Assembly: GCF_000282475.1 (NCBI RefSeq)
Contig: NZ_AKJF01000017.1
Location: forward strand, 1 to 64,000
Source of the DNA: Pseudomonas sp. GM78
GTDB taxonomy: Bacteria; Pseudomonadota; Gammaproteobacteria; Pseudomonadales; Pseudomonadaceae
Length of the DNA: 64,000 bases
Reading direction: 5' to 3'
In this document: positions 1 to 8,160 of the stretch, piece after piece
Position numbering within the stretch: position 1 is the stretch's first letter
How the letters are laid out: the number at the start of each line of letters is the position of its first letter
Made by a program: the position numbers and the translations under genes
The notes under the pieces: generated by a model
Seen by the model: the letters and a program-made list of their open reading frames with translations, nothing else
Databases searched by the model: none
What the model was told of the DNA's origin: nothing

Positions 1-777
1 AGCCGCTATGGCTACCAGCCGCAATGGCTGGATTTCGGCCCGGCAACCCCCAGTGCGTCTGGCTGGTGGGATTGCTTCGTCGCCTACATGGGCGTTTGGG
101 TGCTGATGCTGTTCACTTTCGATTACGCACGTTTCGGCAAGCCTGAGGACGCTGAGTATCACGGTCGCTGGAACTTCGGCATGCCGTTCTACGCGGTGAC
201 CTTTCTGCTCAACGGCGCCGCGGGCATCTATCTGGTCAGCAGCATTCCCCATGAAGGCGCGTTGAACGAAGTGTCGGTGGTCATGGCGATCCTGCAGTTG
301 ATGGGCCTGTGGGGCTTGTTGTTTGTCTGGGCCACGCAAACCCGCATCAATACCGCCAACTACTACCTGGCGACGCTTAACATGCAGGCGTTCTTCGCCC
401 GTTTCGGTGTGCGCGGTTCGTACTGGGCATGGGCCCTGGCGGTTGGGGTGATCGTGTACGGCCTGATGCTCGCCGATGTGTTTGCCTATTTGCTCAAGGC
501 GTTGGCCTACCAGGGCATTTTCGTGGTGGCCTGGGTCGGCGTGGCGCTGGCGCAGATTCTTTACGGACGCAGTGACGTGGCGGCGCTGGAACGCGTGGCG
601 GCCTTCAACCCGGTGGGCCTGACGGCCTGGTTTGGCGCCACGGCAACGGGCCTCGCCCTGATGTACAGCGGTGGTAGCCTGGGCAGCTTTTCGGCGCCTT
701 CGACCGTGGTCCTGGCGTTTGCCCTGCAGGCCGGTTTGTCACGTCGAAGCCGGTTGCGCCTGCAGGTGGCGCAGTAG
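1..777 (+). CDS. NCS1-type nucleobase/cation permease, C-terminal part
   Basis: The reading frame is open from the first base, so this is the 3' part of a longer gene whose start lies outside the window; about 258 residues are visible. They form several hydrophobic segments separated by short polar loops, with a soluble-looking stretch at the beginning. The pattern, and the motif TRINTANYYLATLN after a long hydrophobic helix, recalls the C-terminal half of purine-cytosine (NCS1) permeases of the inner membrane. The substrate cannot be told. It ends in TAG and is followed by a convergent gene. The family call is moderate because the diagnostic N-terminal half is missing. Confidence 0.6.
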   Translation, partial: SRYGYQPQWLDFGPATPSASGWWDCFVAYMGVWVLMLFTFDYARFGKPEDAEYHGRWNFGMPFYAVTFLLNGAAGIYLVSSIPHEGALNEVSVVMAILQLMGLWGLLFVWATQTRINTANYYLATLNMQAFFARFGVRGSYWAWALAVGVIVYGLMLADVFAYLLKALAYQGIFVVAWVGVALAQILYGRSDVAALERVAAFNPVGLTAWFGATATGLALMYSGGSLGSFSAPSTVVLAFALQAGLSRRSRLRLQVAQ

Positions 778-843
778 AGGAGCAGTCGGACATCTCGCTG
801 CGGGTGCCTTGTCCATACGGCACCCGCGGCAGTAGCTACCGGG

Positions 844-1269
844 TCATGACAGGCTTGATTCGCCTGTCGTACGGCTCAAGTACCCGGCAGCAACGCCGAT
901 GCGCGAGAACACCAGCCAGGCAAACAGCAGCACGCTCACGCCAATCAAAATCGATGCGACGCCAATCAATGGCTCGATCGACGCAAAGCCCTTCAGGCGC
1001 AGGGTCAGCGCGCCGAGCATCACCGGCACGCCCAGGTTATACGTCCAGAACTGCACGGCAGCTGCGCGACCTTCGGTCATGCACGGGTGCACTGTGCCGA
1101 TGACGCCGAACAGCGCCATCGACACCCATCCCAACAGATTGATGTGGGCATGTACGGCGAAGAGCGAGTGGTCGCCGGACGCGCCCATCGTCACCCCCAG
1201 CATCACGCCAATGGCAAAGTAGAGGGCTGCGAGCCGAAACCAGGTCCGCGAACGGGAAGTGTGATTCAT
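844..1269 (-). CDS. Small membrane protein related to heme-copper oxidase subunit I
   Basis: 141 residues from an ATG preceded by GAGG at about 8 bases; an upstream in-frame GTG at 1278 is less likely. Four hydrophobic segments are visible. The motif HAHINLLGW near residue 40 followed by a helix with GTVHP resembles the histidine-bearing helices of cbb3/NorB-type oxidase subunit I, but the protein is far too short to be an oxidase and lacks the copper site. It is divergent from the TetR gene at 1428, and the palindrome at 1385-1402 lies between them, so it is probably repressed by that regulator. Its function is unknown; a heme-binding membrane sensor or nitric-oxide-related protein would fit. 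Confidence 0.6.
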   Translation of the reverse strand: MNHTSRSRTWFRLAALYFAIGVMLGVTMGASGDHSLFAVHAHINLLGWVSMALFGVIGTVHPCMTEGRAAAVQFWTYNLGVPVMLGALTLRLKGFASIEPLIGVASILIGVSVLLFAWLVFSRIGVAAGYLSRTTGESSLS

Positions 1270-1384
1270 GGCATTCACCTCAAGCGCCCTGAGGCGCGCT
1301 CAGTTGCTGGAAAATCCCTGAAATCGTGATGCCCGCAGGTGCTGCGCACAGGGGCGGTGGCAGATCCCGTGCCGTGCGTCTATT

Positions 1385-1402
1385 ATGAGACTCATGTCTC
1401 AT
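1385..1402. promoter_or_regulatory. Palindromic operator between divergent genes
   Basis: Perfect inverted repeat ATGAGAC-TCAT-GTCTCAT with 7-bp arms and a 4-bp centre, lying 26 bases upstream of the tetR start and about 115 bases upstream of the divergent membrane protein gene. Position and symmetry are those of a TetR-family autoregulatory site. That the neighbouring regulator binds it is inferred. Confidence 0.6.
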
Positions 1403-1427
1403 TACAAGACAAGGTATCATTTATTCC

Positions 1428-2066
1428 ATGTCGAGCTCCCAGTCAAGCCCGTCGATCGGCGAGGGCAGAATCAACCAGAAGCTGCGCACCCGCCAGGCGC
1501 TGATCGAGGCCGCCGTCGCCTTGCGCGACGAGGGCCAGCAGCCCACGGTGGCGCAGGCGGCCGAGCGCGCCAGGGTATCGCGCGCCACGGCCTATCGCTA
1601 CTTTCCCACGGTCGAGGCGTTGCTCAGCGAGACCGCGGCCGACCGTGACATGCCGCCGCTGGAGCGCATCTGGCGCCCGGGTGACGATCCGGTAAAGGGC
1701 ATGGGCCTGGCGGCGAACGCGTTGAACAAACTGCTGATCGACGACGAGATCGGCCTGCACGTGATGGAGCGTTCGTTCATGACCGTGTGGCTCGAAAACG
1801 AGTCCCACGAGCCCCTGCGACCGGGCCGACGCCTGAGCTACATCGAACCGATAGTCGACTCGCTGAAGGACGTGCTGTCAGCCAGAGCGCGCAAACGCCT
1901 GAAGCAGGCGCTGTCGATCGTCATGGGCACCGAGGCGTTGATTGCCGTGCGCGATATCGGTGGCGCGAGTATCGAAGAATCACTCGCCACTACCGCCTGG
2001 GCAGCGCGCGCGCTGGTTCGCCAGGCGTTGGATGAGGATGAACGAAACCGTCGAAAGCGTGGCTGA
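1428..2066 (+). CDS. TetR/AcrR family transcriptional regulator
   Basis: 212 residues. The N-terminal 25-70 region is a typical TetR helix-turn-helix: TRQALIEAAVALRDEG, then TVAQAAERARVSRATAYRYFP. The remaining roughly 140 residues would be the ligand-binding, dimerising domain, which is too variable to predict a ligand. The start ATG lies just after the 18-bp palindrome at 1385-1402, which fits autorepression and control of the divergent oxidase-like gene. It ends 30 bases before a strong hairpin and is convergent with the DUF2950 gene. Confidence 0.88.
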   Translation: MSSSQSSPSIGEGRINQKLRTRQALIEAAVALRDEGQQPTVAQAAERARVSRATAYRYFPTVEALLSETAADRDMPPLERIWRPGDDPVKGMGLAANALNKLLIDDEIGLHVMERSFMTVWLENESHEPLRPGRRLSYIEPIVDSLKDVLSARARKRLKQALSIVMGTEALIAVRDIGGASIEESLATTAWAARALVRQALDEDERNRRKRG

Positions 2067-2095
2067 TCTGCGCGATGGTACGTGCGCGCACTCCT

Positions 2096-2126
2096 GATCG
2101 TTCCCACGCAGAGCGTGGGAACGATC
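2096..2126. repeat. Perfect hairpin, REP-like, between convergent genes
   Basis: Two 14-bp perfect arms (GATCGTTCCCACGC and its complement) around a 3-base loop AGA. It lies between the convergent ends of tetR (2066) and the DUF2950 gene (2135). The sequence is of the kind scattered as a repetitive extragenic palindrome in fluorescens-group genomes, and it lacks a clear T-run, so it may act as a weak bidirectional terminator or simply be a REP unit. Confidence 0.65.
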
Positions 2127-2134
2127 AACCCGCC

Positions 2135-3061
2135 TCAGTCCGCCTTCTCATCATCGGCCGGCACTTCAGTCCAGCTGTCATCCGGATCAAAGCGTTTCAT
2201 TGCCTGCGCCAGCTTTTCACTCCCAGGTCCCAGGTCTTTTTCGAAGACCTGTCCTTCATGGCTGATCATGAAACTCATCACCCCGGTTTCACCGTATTTC
2301 GCCGGCCAGGCGATCAGTGCAAAACCCCGGCTCATCTTGTCGCCGATGAGGTAGCTGTAGGCCCCACCCGGTGCAGAAGGCCCCTGGCCCAGCAGGATGC
2401 GGAAGCGGTAACCATGCCAGGGTTCCCCAGCAATGGTTTTGCCGAACTCGGGGCCCAACGGGCTGATCTGCCCGCTATCGTCGTCCGCCCAATAGAGTCC
2501 GTCGTGCTTGCCGGGGGTACTGAAGATTTTCTGCGCGTATTCGAGTGCGCCGTCACCGTCACGATCCACCGAGGCATAGTCCATCTGGGCATCGTGATAG
2601 GCCAGCGCCGATTGCACCGCGGCCAGCTCGTTGCGGCCAATTTGCCGTGTACGAAGTTCAGCACTGCCGGCCTTGATGTCGAAGCGCCAACCCTTTGCGC
2701 TTTTGACGATGGGGATCGGCAGTGTCCATTGCTCCTTGCCCACCGACAGGATCGCCTTTTTGTCAGTGGTTTTTTCGATCTTGTGTTGCTCGTGGTATTG
2801 CTTCAAAAACGCTTCCACGTCTTCACGTTCCGCGCCGTCGCGAGGGATAAAACTGCGCCAGTTTTCACCCAGCAACTCGGCCAGGCGCTTCTGATCGGCG
2901 TTTTTCGTACCCAAGGCTTCGACGAACGCTTGGGCGGCCTTTTCCGGCGTTGCAAATTCCTGCTGCGCCGTGGCCATGCACGACCAGGCCAGGGCGACCG
3001 TGATCGCCAGGGCATGCACAAACACGCTCTTGCGTGCCTTTACTCGAGGATGGTTATTCAA
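2135..3061 (-). CDS. Exported DUF2950 protein
   Basis: 308 residues of a secreted protein of the DUF2950 type, no known enzyme activity. A basic N-terminus and hydrophobic segment ending in AWSCMATAQQ form a signal peptide. The body has the features of the family: an EFATPEKAAQAFVEAL start, a segment ASVDRDGDGALEYAQK and the C-terminal GETGVMSFMISHEGQVFEKDLG. The only start that keeps the signal peptide is TTG at 3061, which overlaps the TGA of the upstream DUF3300 gene and is preceded by a purine run AAGGGGG; translation is thus coupled. DUF3300-DUF2950 pairs are recurrent neighbours in proteobacteria. Confidence 0.85.
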   Translation of the reverse strand: MNNHPRVKARKSVFVHALAITVALAWSCMATAQQEFATPEKAAQAFVEALGTKNADQKRLAELLGENWRSFIPRDGAEREDVEAFLKQYHEQHKIEKTTDKKAILSVGKEQWTLPIPIVKSAKGWRFDIKAGSAELRTRQIGRNELAAVQSALAYHDAQMDYASVDRDGDGALEYAQKIFSTPGKHDGLYWADDDSGQISPLGPEFGKTIAGEPWHGYRFRILLGQGPSAPGGAYSYLIGDKMSRGFALIAWPAKYGETGVMSFMISHEGQVFEKDLGPGSEKLAQAMKRFDPDDSWTEVPADDEKAD

Positions 3062-4566
3062 CGGCGGCCCCCCCTTGAACGCGCTGCGCCGGACGGCCGA
3101 CTGATCTGATGCCCGGCTGCCCGCGAGGCATTCGGGCGCTGGAAGGAAGCCTGGCTGGCCCGGCCACGGTTGGCTTGCAGGTTGGCCTGGGACGGCGAAC
3201 GCGCGCCGGCGAAGGCATTGTTGCGGGCACTGCCTCTATTGACGGCCGGTGCAGCCTGGCGGTTTTGCGCCGCCTGGCGCGTTTGTGCGCGTTGATTGGC
3301 CTGGTTCTGATTCCTGGGTTGCTGAACTCTCGATTGCTGATTCTCCCGGGTATTTCTGGCGGTACCCTGGCTTCGGTCAGCCGTTCTCGGCCTATCGGCC
3401 GCTTTCGGCCTGTCTGCACCGGCCTGCAGCCGATTGCCAGCCGCGGCCCGGGACTGGGCGTCGCGCGCCCGATCACGGGCCTCCAGGTTGCTGGTGGCAG
3501 GTCGTTCTATGCCGTGCCGGTCCATTGAGCTACGAGCTCTATCACGCGCCTGGGCGCGCTGGGCATTGTCCCCTCGATAGGCCTGGCGTTGACTGGCGCC
3601 GTCCAGCTGCCGGCCAAACTGTTCGCGGCTCCTGCTGTCTCGATAGGGCACGCCATTGCGATGGGCGGCGTTGTGCTGCCACTTGTTCTGGTTGTTGGTG
3701 ATCCGGTTGTTGGCATTGATGTTGTTGTAGCGATTGACGTCGATATCGACGTCGTTATTGCCCCAGTCACATTCACCCCACAACGCACCGACGATGGCCA
3801 CCCCGGTGCCAAACGCCAGCCCGGCCATCAGCGCCTGGCCAGGGTAATAGGCAGGCGGCGGGGGATAGTAGGCAGGCGGTGACGCGGGATAGGCCCAGGT
3901 GCCGTAGGTGGTTGTCGGGTTATAGGTGGGGACGTACACCACCTGCGGATCGGCCGGCTGAATGATGATGGTCGAGCTGCTGCTCGCAGGGGCCGGAGCC
4001 TGCGTCGTGGTCGTGGCGGCCGGTGCGGGGGCCGGTGCCGCGTTCTGGATCGTCACGTTCTGATACTGGTTGCTCTGCAGGTTGCCGGCGGCCTGGGCCT
4101 GACGACGCAAGCGTTGCACGGCATTCATGAGATCGTCGGGCTGCGCCAGGAAGGCATCCCCCAGGCGTTGTACCCAGACCGGATCCTGCCCCAGCGTTGC
4201 CAGGAGCTGCGGGAAGGCAACCAGCGCCTGCACACTCGGGTCCCAAGGCTGGTTCGCCACTTGCTTGACCGCATCATCGCCCTTGGCGTCCGGGTGAGCC
4301 TTCGACCAGGTGACCGCCTCGGCGACTTCCCCGGGATAAGTGGACGCCATCAGTAGCTGTGCCAGCAATGGGTCCGGGTAGAGCGCGATGGGCGCCAGCA
4401 TTTGATCCAGCTGTTCCTGGGTAAACACCGGGTCTTTGGCGGGCACCGTGGCCGCTGCCGTATTGGCAGGGCTGGCTGTCGGGGTGGGGGCTGGATCCGC
4501 GGCCTGCAGGGCCGGGCCGCTGAGAAAAAACATCGCTGACAACACGTAGAAAAATGGGGTACGCAT
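3058..4566 (-). CDS. Exported DUF3300 protein with long R/Q/N-rich tail
   Basis: 502 residues from an ATG with GGAG five bases upstream. After a signal peptide (cleavage likely near ALQA-AD) comes an alanine/threonine-rich linker and the DUF3300 core: EQLDQMLAPIALYPDPLLAQLLMASTYP at about residues 50-75 and a CNxxDW-like segment GECDWGNNDVDID near 265. The last 200 residues are low complexity, rich in R, Q, N, A and S, highly basic and probably disordered. The gene runs into the DUF2950 gene with a TTGA overlap. Function unknown; the basic tail suggests contact with nucleic acid or polyanionic envelope polymers, but that is a guess. Confidence 0.85.
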   Translation of the reverse strand: MRTPFFYVLSAMFFLSGPALQAADPAPTPTASPANTAAATVPAKDPVFTQEQLDQMLAPIALYPDPLLAQLLMASTYPGEVAEAVTWSKAHPDAKGDDAVKQVANQPWDPSVQALVAFPQLLATLGQDPVWVQRLGDAFLAQPDDLMNAVQRLRRQAQAAGNLQSNQYQNVTIQNAAPAPAPAATTTTQAPAPASSSSTIIIQPADPQVVYVPTYNPTTTYGTWAYPASPPAYYPPPPAYYPGQALMAGLAFGTGVAIVGALWGECDWGNNDVDIDVNRYNNINANNRITNNQNKWQHNAAHRNGVPYRDSRSREQFGRQLDGASQRQAYRGDNAQRAQARDRARSSMDRHGIERPATSNLEARDRARDAQSRAAAGNRLQAGADRPKAADRPRTADRSQGTARNTRENQQSRVQQPRNQNQANQRAQTRQAAQNRQAAPAVNRGSARNNAFAGARSPSQANLQANRGRASQASFQRPNASRAAGHQISRPSGAARSRGGRR

Positions 4567-4758
4567 CACCGCTCCCTGTGGTCAGGCAGATATGAAATGA
4601 GTGGATCAATGCCAGGTGAATGCAAGCCGACTGCGCAAACCCGGACCTCAACTTCGACGCCGTCCATTGATAGTAGCAAACATAAAAATTCTGCCCGAAA
4701 TACCTTCGGTTCTCGGACCAATAGCAGTCGATAGGTACCGCCCAGTGCAGTGAACACG

Positions 4759-4789
4759 AAAAAGCCCGGCTGATCAGGCCGGGCTTTTT
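4759..4789 (-). terminator. Rho-independent terminator
   Basis: A 12-bp perfect stem (AAAAAGCCCGGC and complement) with a short loop, flanked by A and T runs so that it could work on both strands. It lies 24 bases beyond the stop of the repeat-protein gene at 4813 and is best assigned to it. Confidence 0.85.
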
Positions 4790-4812
4790 GTGGGTGCGGT
4801 GCAGCGATGGGG

Positions 4813-5136
4813 TCAGGCGACGGTGTTGCCTTGCAGGCGGTCGGAGCCATCGGCGGCGACGGTGTTGCCTTGCAGGCGGTCGGAGCCATCGGCGGCGACG
4901 GTGTTGCCTTGCAGACGATCAGAACCATCAGCAGCGACGCGATTCTCGATCAGGCGATCCGAACCGCCTTCAGCTACACGATTCTCGACCAAACGATCCG
5001 AACCACCTTCAGCCACTCGGCTTTCAATCAAACGATCCGAGCCGCCTTCAGCGACAACAGGCTGAACAGAGGTAGCGGCAAAAGCGTTAACTGCAAAAAC
5101 CGAGAATGCGATGCTGAGGAGGGTTTGGCGTTTCAT
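4813..5136 (-). CDS. Small exported protein of six 13-residue tandem repeats
   Basis: 107 residues. An upstream extension of the frame exists, but the ATG at 5136 starts a clean signal peptide (MKRQTLLSIAFSVFAVNAFA). The mature chain is then almost entirely repeats: three units VAEGGSDR-L-[IV]-E-[SN]-R followed by three units VAADGSDRLQGNT. Each unit keeps V-A-x-[GD]-G-S-D-R-L. The first class is acidic/basic, the second polar, so the protein has two halves. No cysteines, no membrane segment after the signal. I do not recognise a characterised family. It stands alone, divergent from a cupin gene, with its own terminator. A periplasmic or surface beta-solenoid-like fold is possible but unproven. 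Confidence 0.8.
   Translation of the reverse strand: MKRQTLLSIAFSVFAVNAFAATSVQPVVAEGGSDRLIESRVAEGGSDRLVENRVAEGGSDRLIENRVAADGSDRLQGNTVAADGSDRLQGNTVAADGSDRLQGNTVA
4822..5055. repeat. Six 39-bp tandem repeats, coding
   Basis: Six consecutive 39-bp units at 4822, 4861, 4900, 4939, 4978 and 5017 encode the 13-residue repeats. The units at 4822 and 4861 are identical in all 39 bases, pointing to a recent duplication, whereas the other four have drifted. The repeat length is a multiple of three, so copy number changes keep the frame. Confidence 0.9.
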
Positions 5137-5401
5137 GATCGTGTGCTCCGGGGTGTTGTTGGTTGGTATGGAGCTGATGTTACGCCGCGGATTTTTTAAG
5201 AGAACTTCATTGACGTGATGTTGAACATCGATGCGATTGATAGGGCCAGCGCGAGCCCCCTGGTGAGCGTGATGATATGGCACGGAGCATTGATTACATT
5301 GCGTATCAACTGTAATGCCCGATCACGCCGTTATCATTAATGCCAATCGCCCATAGAGTCAGCCTGACGATTTTGTTTATGGCGTAGTCAAGGTGCCTCT
5401 C

Positions 5402-5899
5402 ATGGTTCAAAGCATTATGAAAACAACTGCCCTGGCAGCACTTCTTGTCGCAAGCGCAGCCATGCCGTCCGTTCAGGCGCAACCATTGCCACTCGATCAA
5501 ACCGCTGCCTTGCGTAGTGAAGACGTGGAATGGCGCAGCTTCCCCGCCTTCCCCAAAGAAGTAAAACTGGCAGTTATCGCCGGCGACCCGAGCAAACCAG
5601 CACCCTACGTGGTGCGAGTCAAAGTGCCGAACGGCACCCGATTAATGCCCCACACCCATCCGGAAAACCGTATCTACACCGTCATGTCCGGTGTTTTCTA
5701 TATTGGCTTCGGTACGGTGTTTGATCGGGACAAGCTGGTTGCCTATGGACCGGGCAGCGTCGTGATACTCCCGGCCAATACGCCACACTTCCATTGGGCG
5801 AAATCAGGAGAGTACATCTCACAAGTCTACGGGACGGGGCCGTTGGGGCTTGAGTACGTGGATGGCCATGATGATCCTCGTAATGCGTCGAAGCGATAA
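5402..5899 (+). CDS. Exported cupin-fold protein
   Basis: 165 residues from the ATG at 5402, chosen because AAGG lies 8 bases upstream; a later ATG at 5417 would still give the signal peptide. After a signal peptide ending near VQAQP the protein has a single cupin barrel: PNGTRLMPHTHPENRIYTVMSG carries the metal-binding His-x-His...Glu of motif 1, and PANTPHFHW the His of motif 2. Periplasmic, substrate unknown. It is monocistronic, divergent from the repeat protein and convergent with the GFA gene. Confidence 0.82.
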   Translation: MVQSIMKTTALAALLVASAAMPSVQAQPLPLDQTAALRSEDVEWRSFPAFPKEVKLAVIAGDPSKPAPYVVRVKVPNGTRLMPHTHPENRIYTVMSGVFYIGFGTVFDRDKLVAYGPGSVVILPANTPHFHWAKSGEYISQVYGTGPLGLEYVDGHDDPRNASKR

Positions 5900-5919
5900 G
5901 GATTCAAAGTTCCTGACAA

Positions 5920-6354
5920 CTATTCCCCGACGCCAACACCCGATCCTCCCAATTCTTTCGGCACATCCTTGAACTTCGGCAATCCATCCTTAACGCGCAG
6001 CACCGACTCCTGATAATGCACATGCACCCCCGGCGAATACTCAAGATCCGGGATGAGCGCGGCATACACATCGATGAGCCCCATCCCCGGGTGCTCGGTG
6101 AACAGATGCCCGCCGCAAATCTTGCACCACTTGCGGTAACTCCGGGGTGTCTTGTTGTAGGTGCCGATGTTGTCGGCGCCCCGAGTCACTTGCAGCGCCT
6201 CGGGTTTCCACAGGGTGAAGGCGTTGACCGGCCCCGCTGACCAGTGCCGGCACGACTCGCAATGGCAATAACCCATCGCGGCCGGCTCACCGCTGACGGT
6301 GAACTCGACGGCACCGCAAAAACAACTGCCTTGGTAAGACCGTTCAATGTTCAT
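5920..6354 (-). CDS. GFA (CENP-V) family zinc protein
   Basis: 144 residues with the full zinc-ligand set of the glutathione-dependent formaldehyde-activating fold: C11-x-C13, C30-x-C32-x2-C35 and C77-x2-C80. Cytosolic, one domain, normal length. Family members are named after a formaldehyde-glutathione step but few have a proven activity, so the substrate is open. It lies about 55 bases after the broken nitrilase gene on the same strand and may have been cotranscribed with it. Confidence 0.88.
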   Translation of the reverse strand: MNIERSYQGSCFCGAVEFTVSGEPAAMGYCHCESCRHWSAGPVNAFTLWKPEALQVTRGADNIGTYNKTPRSYRKWCKICGGHLFTEHPGMGLIDVYAALIPDLEYSPGVHVHYQESVLRVKDGLPKFKDVPKELGGSGVGVGE

Positions 6355-6409
6355 GGCATGACTCCTTGATCAATGGTCAGGGCATTGCTCGCACAAAAGG
6401 TACCTGCCT

Positions 6410-7351
6410 TCACTCGTCGACATAGCTCACCGCTGTCGCCGGCGTGCGTCGCACCTGCAGGTTGAAAATGTCCGGGCGCGCGTAGTGCCCGGTGACGTCG
6501 AGCGCCCGCCGTGCCGGGGCCACGAGTGAGACGTCGATGTCGGCATACAGAATGCCTGCCTCTCGGTGCAATGGACCTGCCACGATCCGGCCTTGCGGAT
6601 TGACCACTACCGAGTCGCCGTCGTTGATCCATTCGTCCGGATCGGCAAACAGTTGCGCACGGGACGGGAAGTCGTCGGGGATGTCGCTGCCGCGCAGTGC
6701 GGAGCCACTGCCGAGCACCCAGCAGCGGCCTTCGAGGGCAATGTGACGCATCGTACAGATCCATCCCTCGCCCGTGTCGTAGGTGGGCGCGACATAGATT
6801 TCCACCCCTTGGGCATACAGTGAATAGCGCGCCAGCGGCATGTAGTTTTCCCAGCAGATGAGCGCGCCCACGCGGCCGACCGGTGTATCGACCGGACGCA
6901 ACCCGGTTGCATCACCAAAGCCATGCACCATGCGCTCGGGATTGGTGGGCATCAGCTTGCGGTGTCGGTTGAGCACGGCGCCGCTCGGGCCGATAACGAC
7001 TACGCTGTTATAGAGCGTGCCGCCACCATTGCGCCGGTCGCATTCATTGATGCCGCACACGATCGTCACCGCGTGGACGCGGGCCGCCTCGCACAATTGG
7101 CTCAGGTCACCGTTGGCGATATCGACGGCGTTGGCCAGCAGCCGGGCGTGCAACTGGCCCATTACCGCCCCGTCCTTTCCCGCCGCCAGTCGCCAGATTC
7201 ACGACGGGTAACCTGGAATGAACGATTCGGGCAGAACAATCAGCGAGGCTCCCGCCGCCGCGGCCTCGGCGACCGATTGCACGGCCCGGGCGATCGTCGC
7301 ACTGCGATCGAGCAGCACGGGCGGGCGCTGAATGATGGCGATCTTGGTCAT
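6410..7351 (-). pseudogene. Nitrilase-superfamily gene with in-frame TGA at codon 51
   Basis: Reading from the ATG at 7351 gives 50 residues of a nitrilase ending in LIVLPESFIPGYPS, then TGA at 7201-7199, then the same frame continues with IWRLAAGKDGAVMGQ and stays open to 6410. The family has Trp at the stop position (GYP-x-W-I-W), so one TGG to TGA change explains it. The catalytic triad is otherwise complete: E42, K132 and C166 (ICWENY). Intact it would be about 313 residues, a normal nitrilase length, converting nitriles or related C-N bonds in the cytosol. A restart at the in-frame ATG at 7162 would lose E42. It is divergent from the HxlR gene. Confidence 0.85.
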
Positions 7352-7455
7352 GATGTTCTCCTGGGGCGGTTGGCTGTCGGAGACTTGAGCGTGCGCGTGG
7401 CGAAGTCCCGGGGCTAGTTCAGAATCTGAAGCGTTGCAGCGGTGGAGTGCAGGCG

Positions 7456-8139
7456 ATGGACGAAAGCTACGGTCAGTTCTGCACAGTTGCGCGCGGTGCT
7501 GAAGCACTGTGCGAGCGCTGGACACCCTTGGTCGTGCGCGAACTGTTGTGCGGCAGTAAACGCTTCAATGAACTGCACCGCGGCGTACCCCGGATGTCCA
7601 CCGGTTTGCTGGCACAGCGGCTGCGCCATCTGGAAGAAATCGGTGTAGTGCATCGCACAGCGGTCGGCAAAGTCTGGGAATACAGCCTGACCGAGGCGGG
7701 CGAGGAATTGCGCCCCATCATCATGGCGCTGGGGCATTGGGGCGCGCGCTGGATCGGCAGTCGCCTGCGCGACGACCAGCTCGACGCGGGCCTGCTCATG
7801 TGGGACGTGCGCCGGTTCGTGCGCCTCGAGACGTTCCCCTCCCGGCCGGTGGTCATCCAGTTCAAATTCCGTGACGCGCGGTCCGGCGAGCAAGCGTGGT
7901 GGCTGGTGGTCGAGGAGGGTGTGGCAGACCTGTGCCGCGACGATCCCGGGCGTGAATTGACCCTCGTCGTCGACTCCAGCGTGCGTGCCTTGACTGAGGT
8001 ATGGGCGGGCGACCGCACACCGCGGGAGGTGCTTGAGTCGCGAGAGCTGCGTGTGGATGGCGCAGCGCAGGACGCGCAAAACCTGTGGCGCTGGCTGGGT
8101 ACAAGCGCATTTGCCGGTACCCGGAGCGCGGCGCGATAG
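7456..8139 (+). CDS. HxlR-family regulator with C-terminal SCP2-like domain
   Basis: 227 residues from the ATG at 7456 with GGAG 8 bases upstream (a GTG at 7447 is the alternative). Residues 5-100 are the winged helix of the HxlR/MarR type: CERWTPLVVRELLCGSKRFNELHRGVPRMSTGLLAQRLRHLEEIG. The C-terminal 100 residues resemble the sterol-carrier SCP2-like domain often attached to these regulators, a possible ligand pocket. It is divergent from the nitrilase gene and probably controlled it. Confidence 0.85.
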   Translation: MDESYGQFCTVARGAEALCERWTPLVVRELLCGSKRFNELHRGVPRMSTGLLAQRLRHLEEIGVVHRTAVGKVWEYSLTEAGEELRPIIMALGHWGARWIGSRLRDDQLDAGLLMWDVRRFVRLETFPSRPVVIQFKFRDARSGEQAWWLVVEEGVADLCRDDPGRELTLVVDSSVRALTEVWAGDRTPREVLESRELRVDGAAQDAQNLWRWLGTSAFAGTRSAAR

Positions 8140-8160
8140 CCATTCAAATCAAACGAGACG

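Noticed and set aside
4822-5055. Regular 39-bp repeats that could be taken for a CRISPR array
   Set aside because: The units are adjacent without spacers, are in one reading frame and encode a signal-peptide protein.
7199-7201. TGA in the nitrilase gene read as selenocysteine
   Set aside because: The position is Trp in the family, not Cys, and no selenocysteine insertion hairpin was apparent just downstream.
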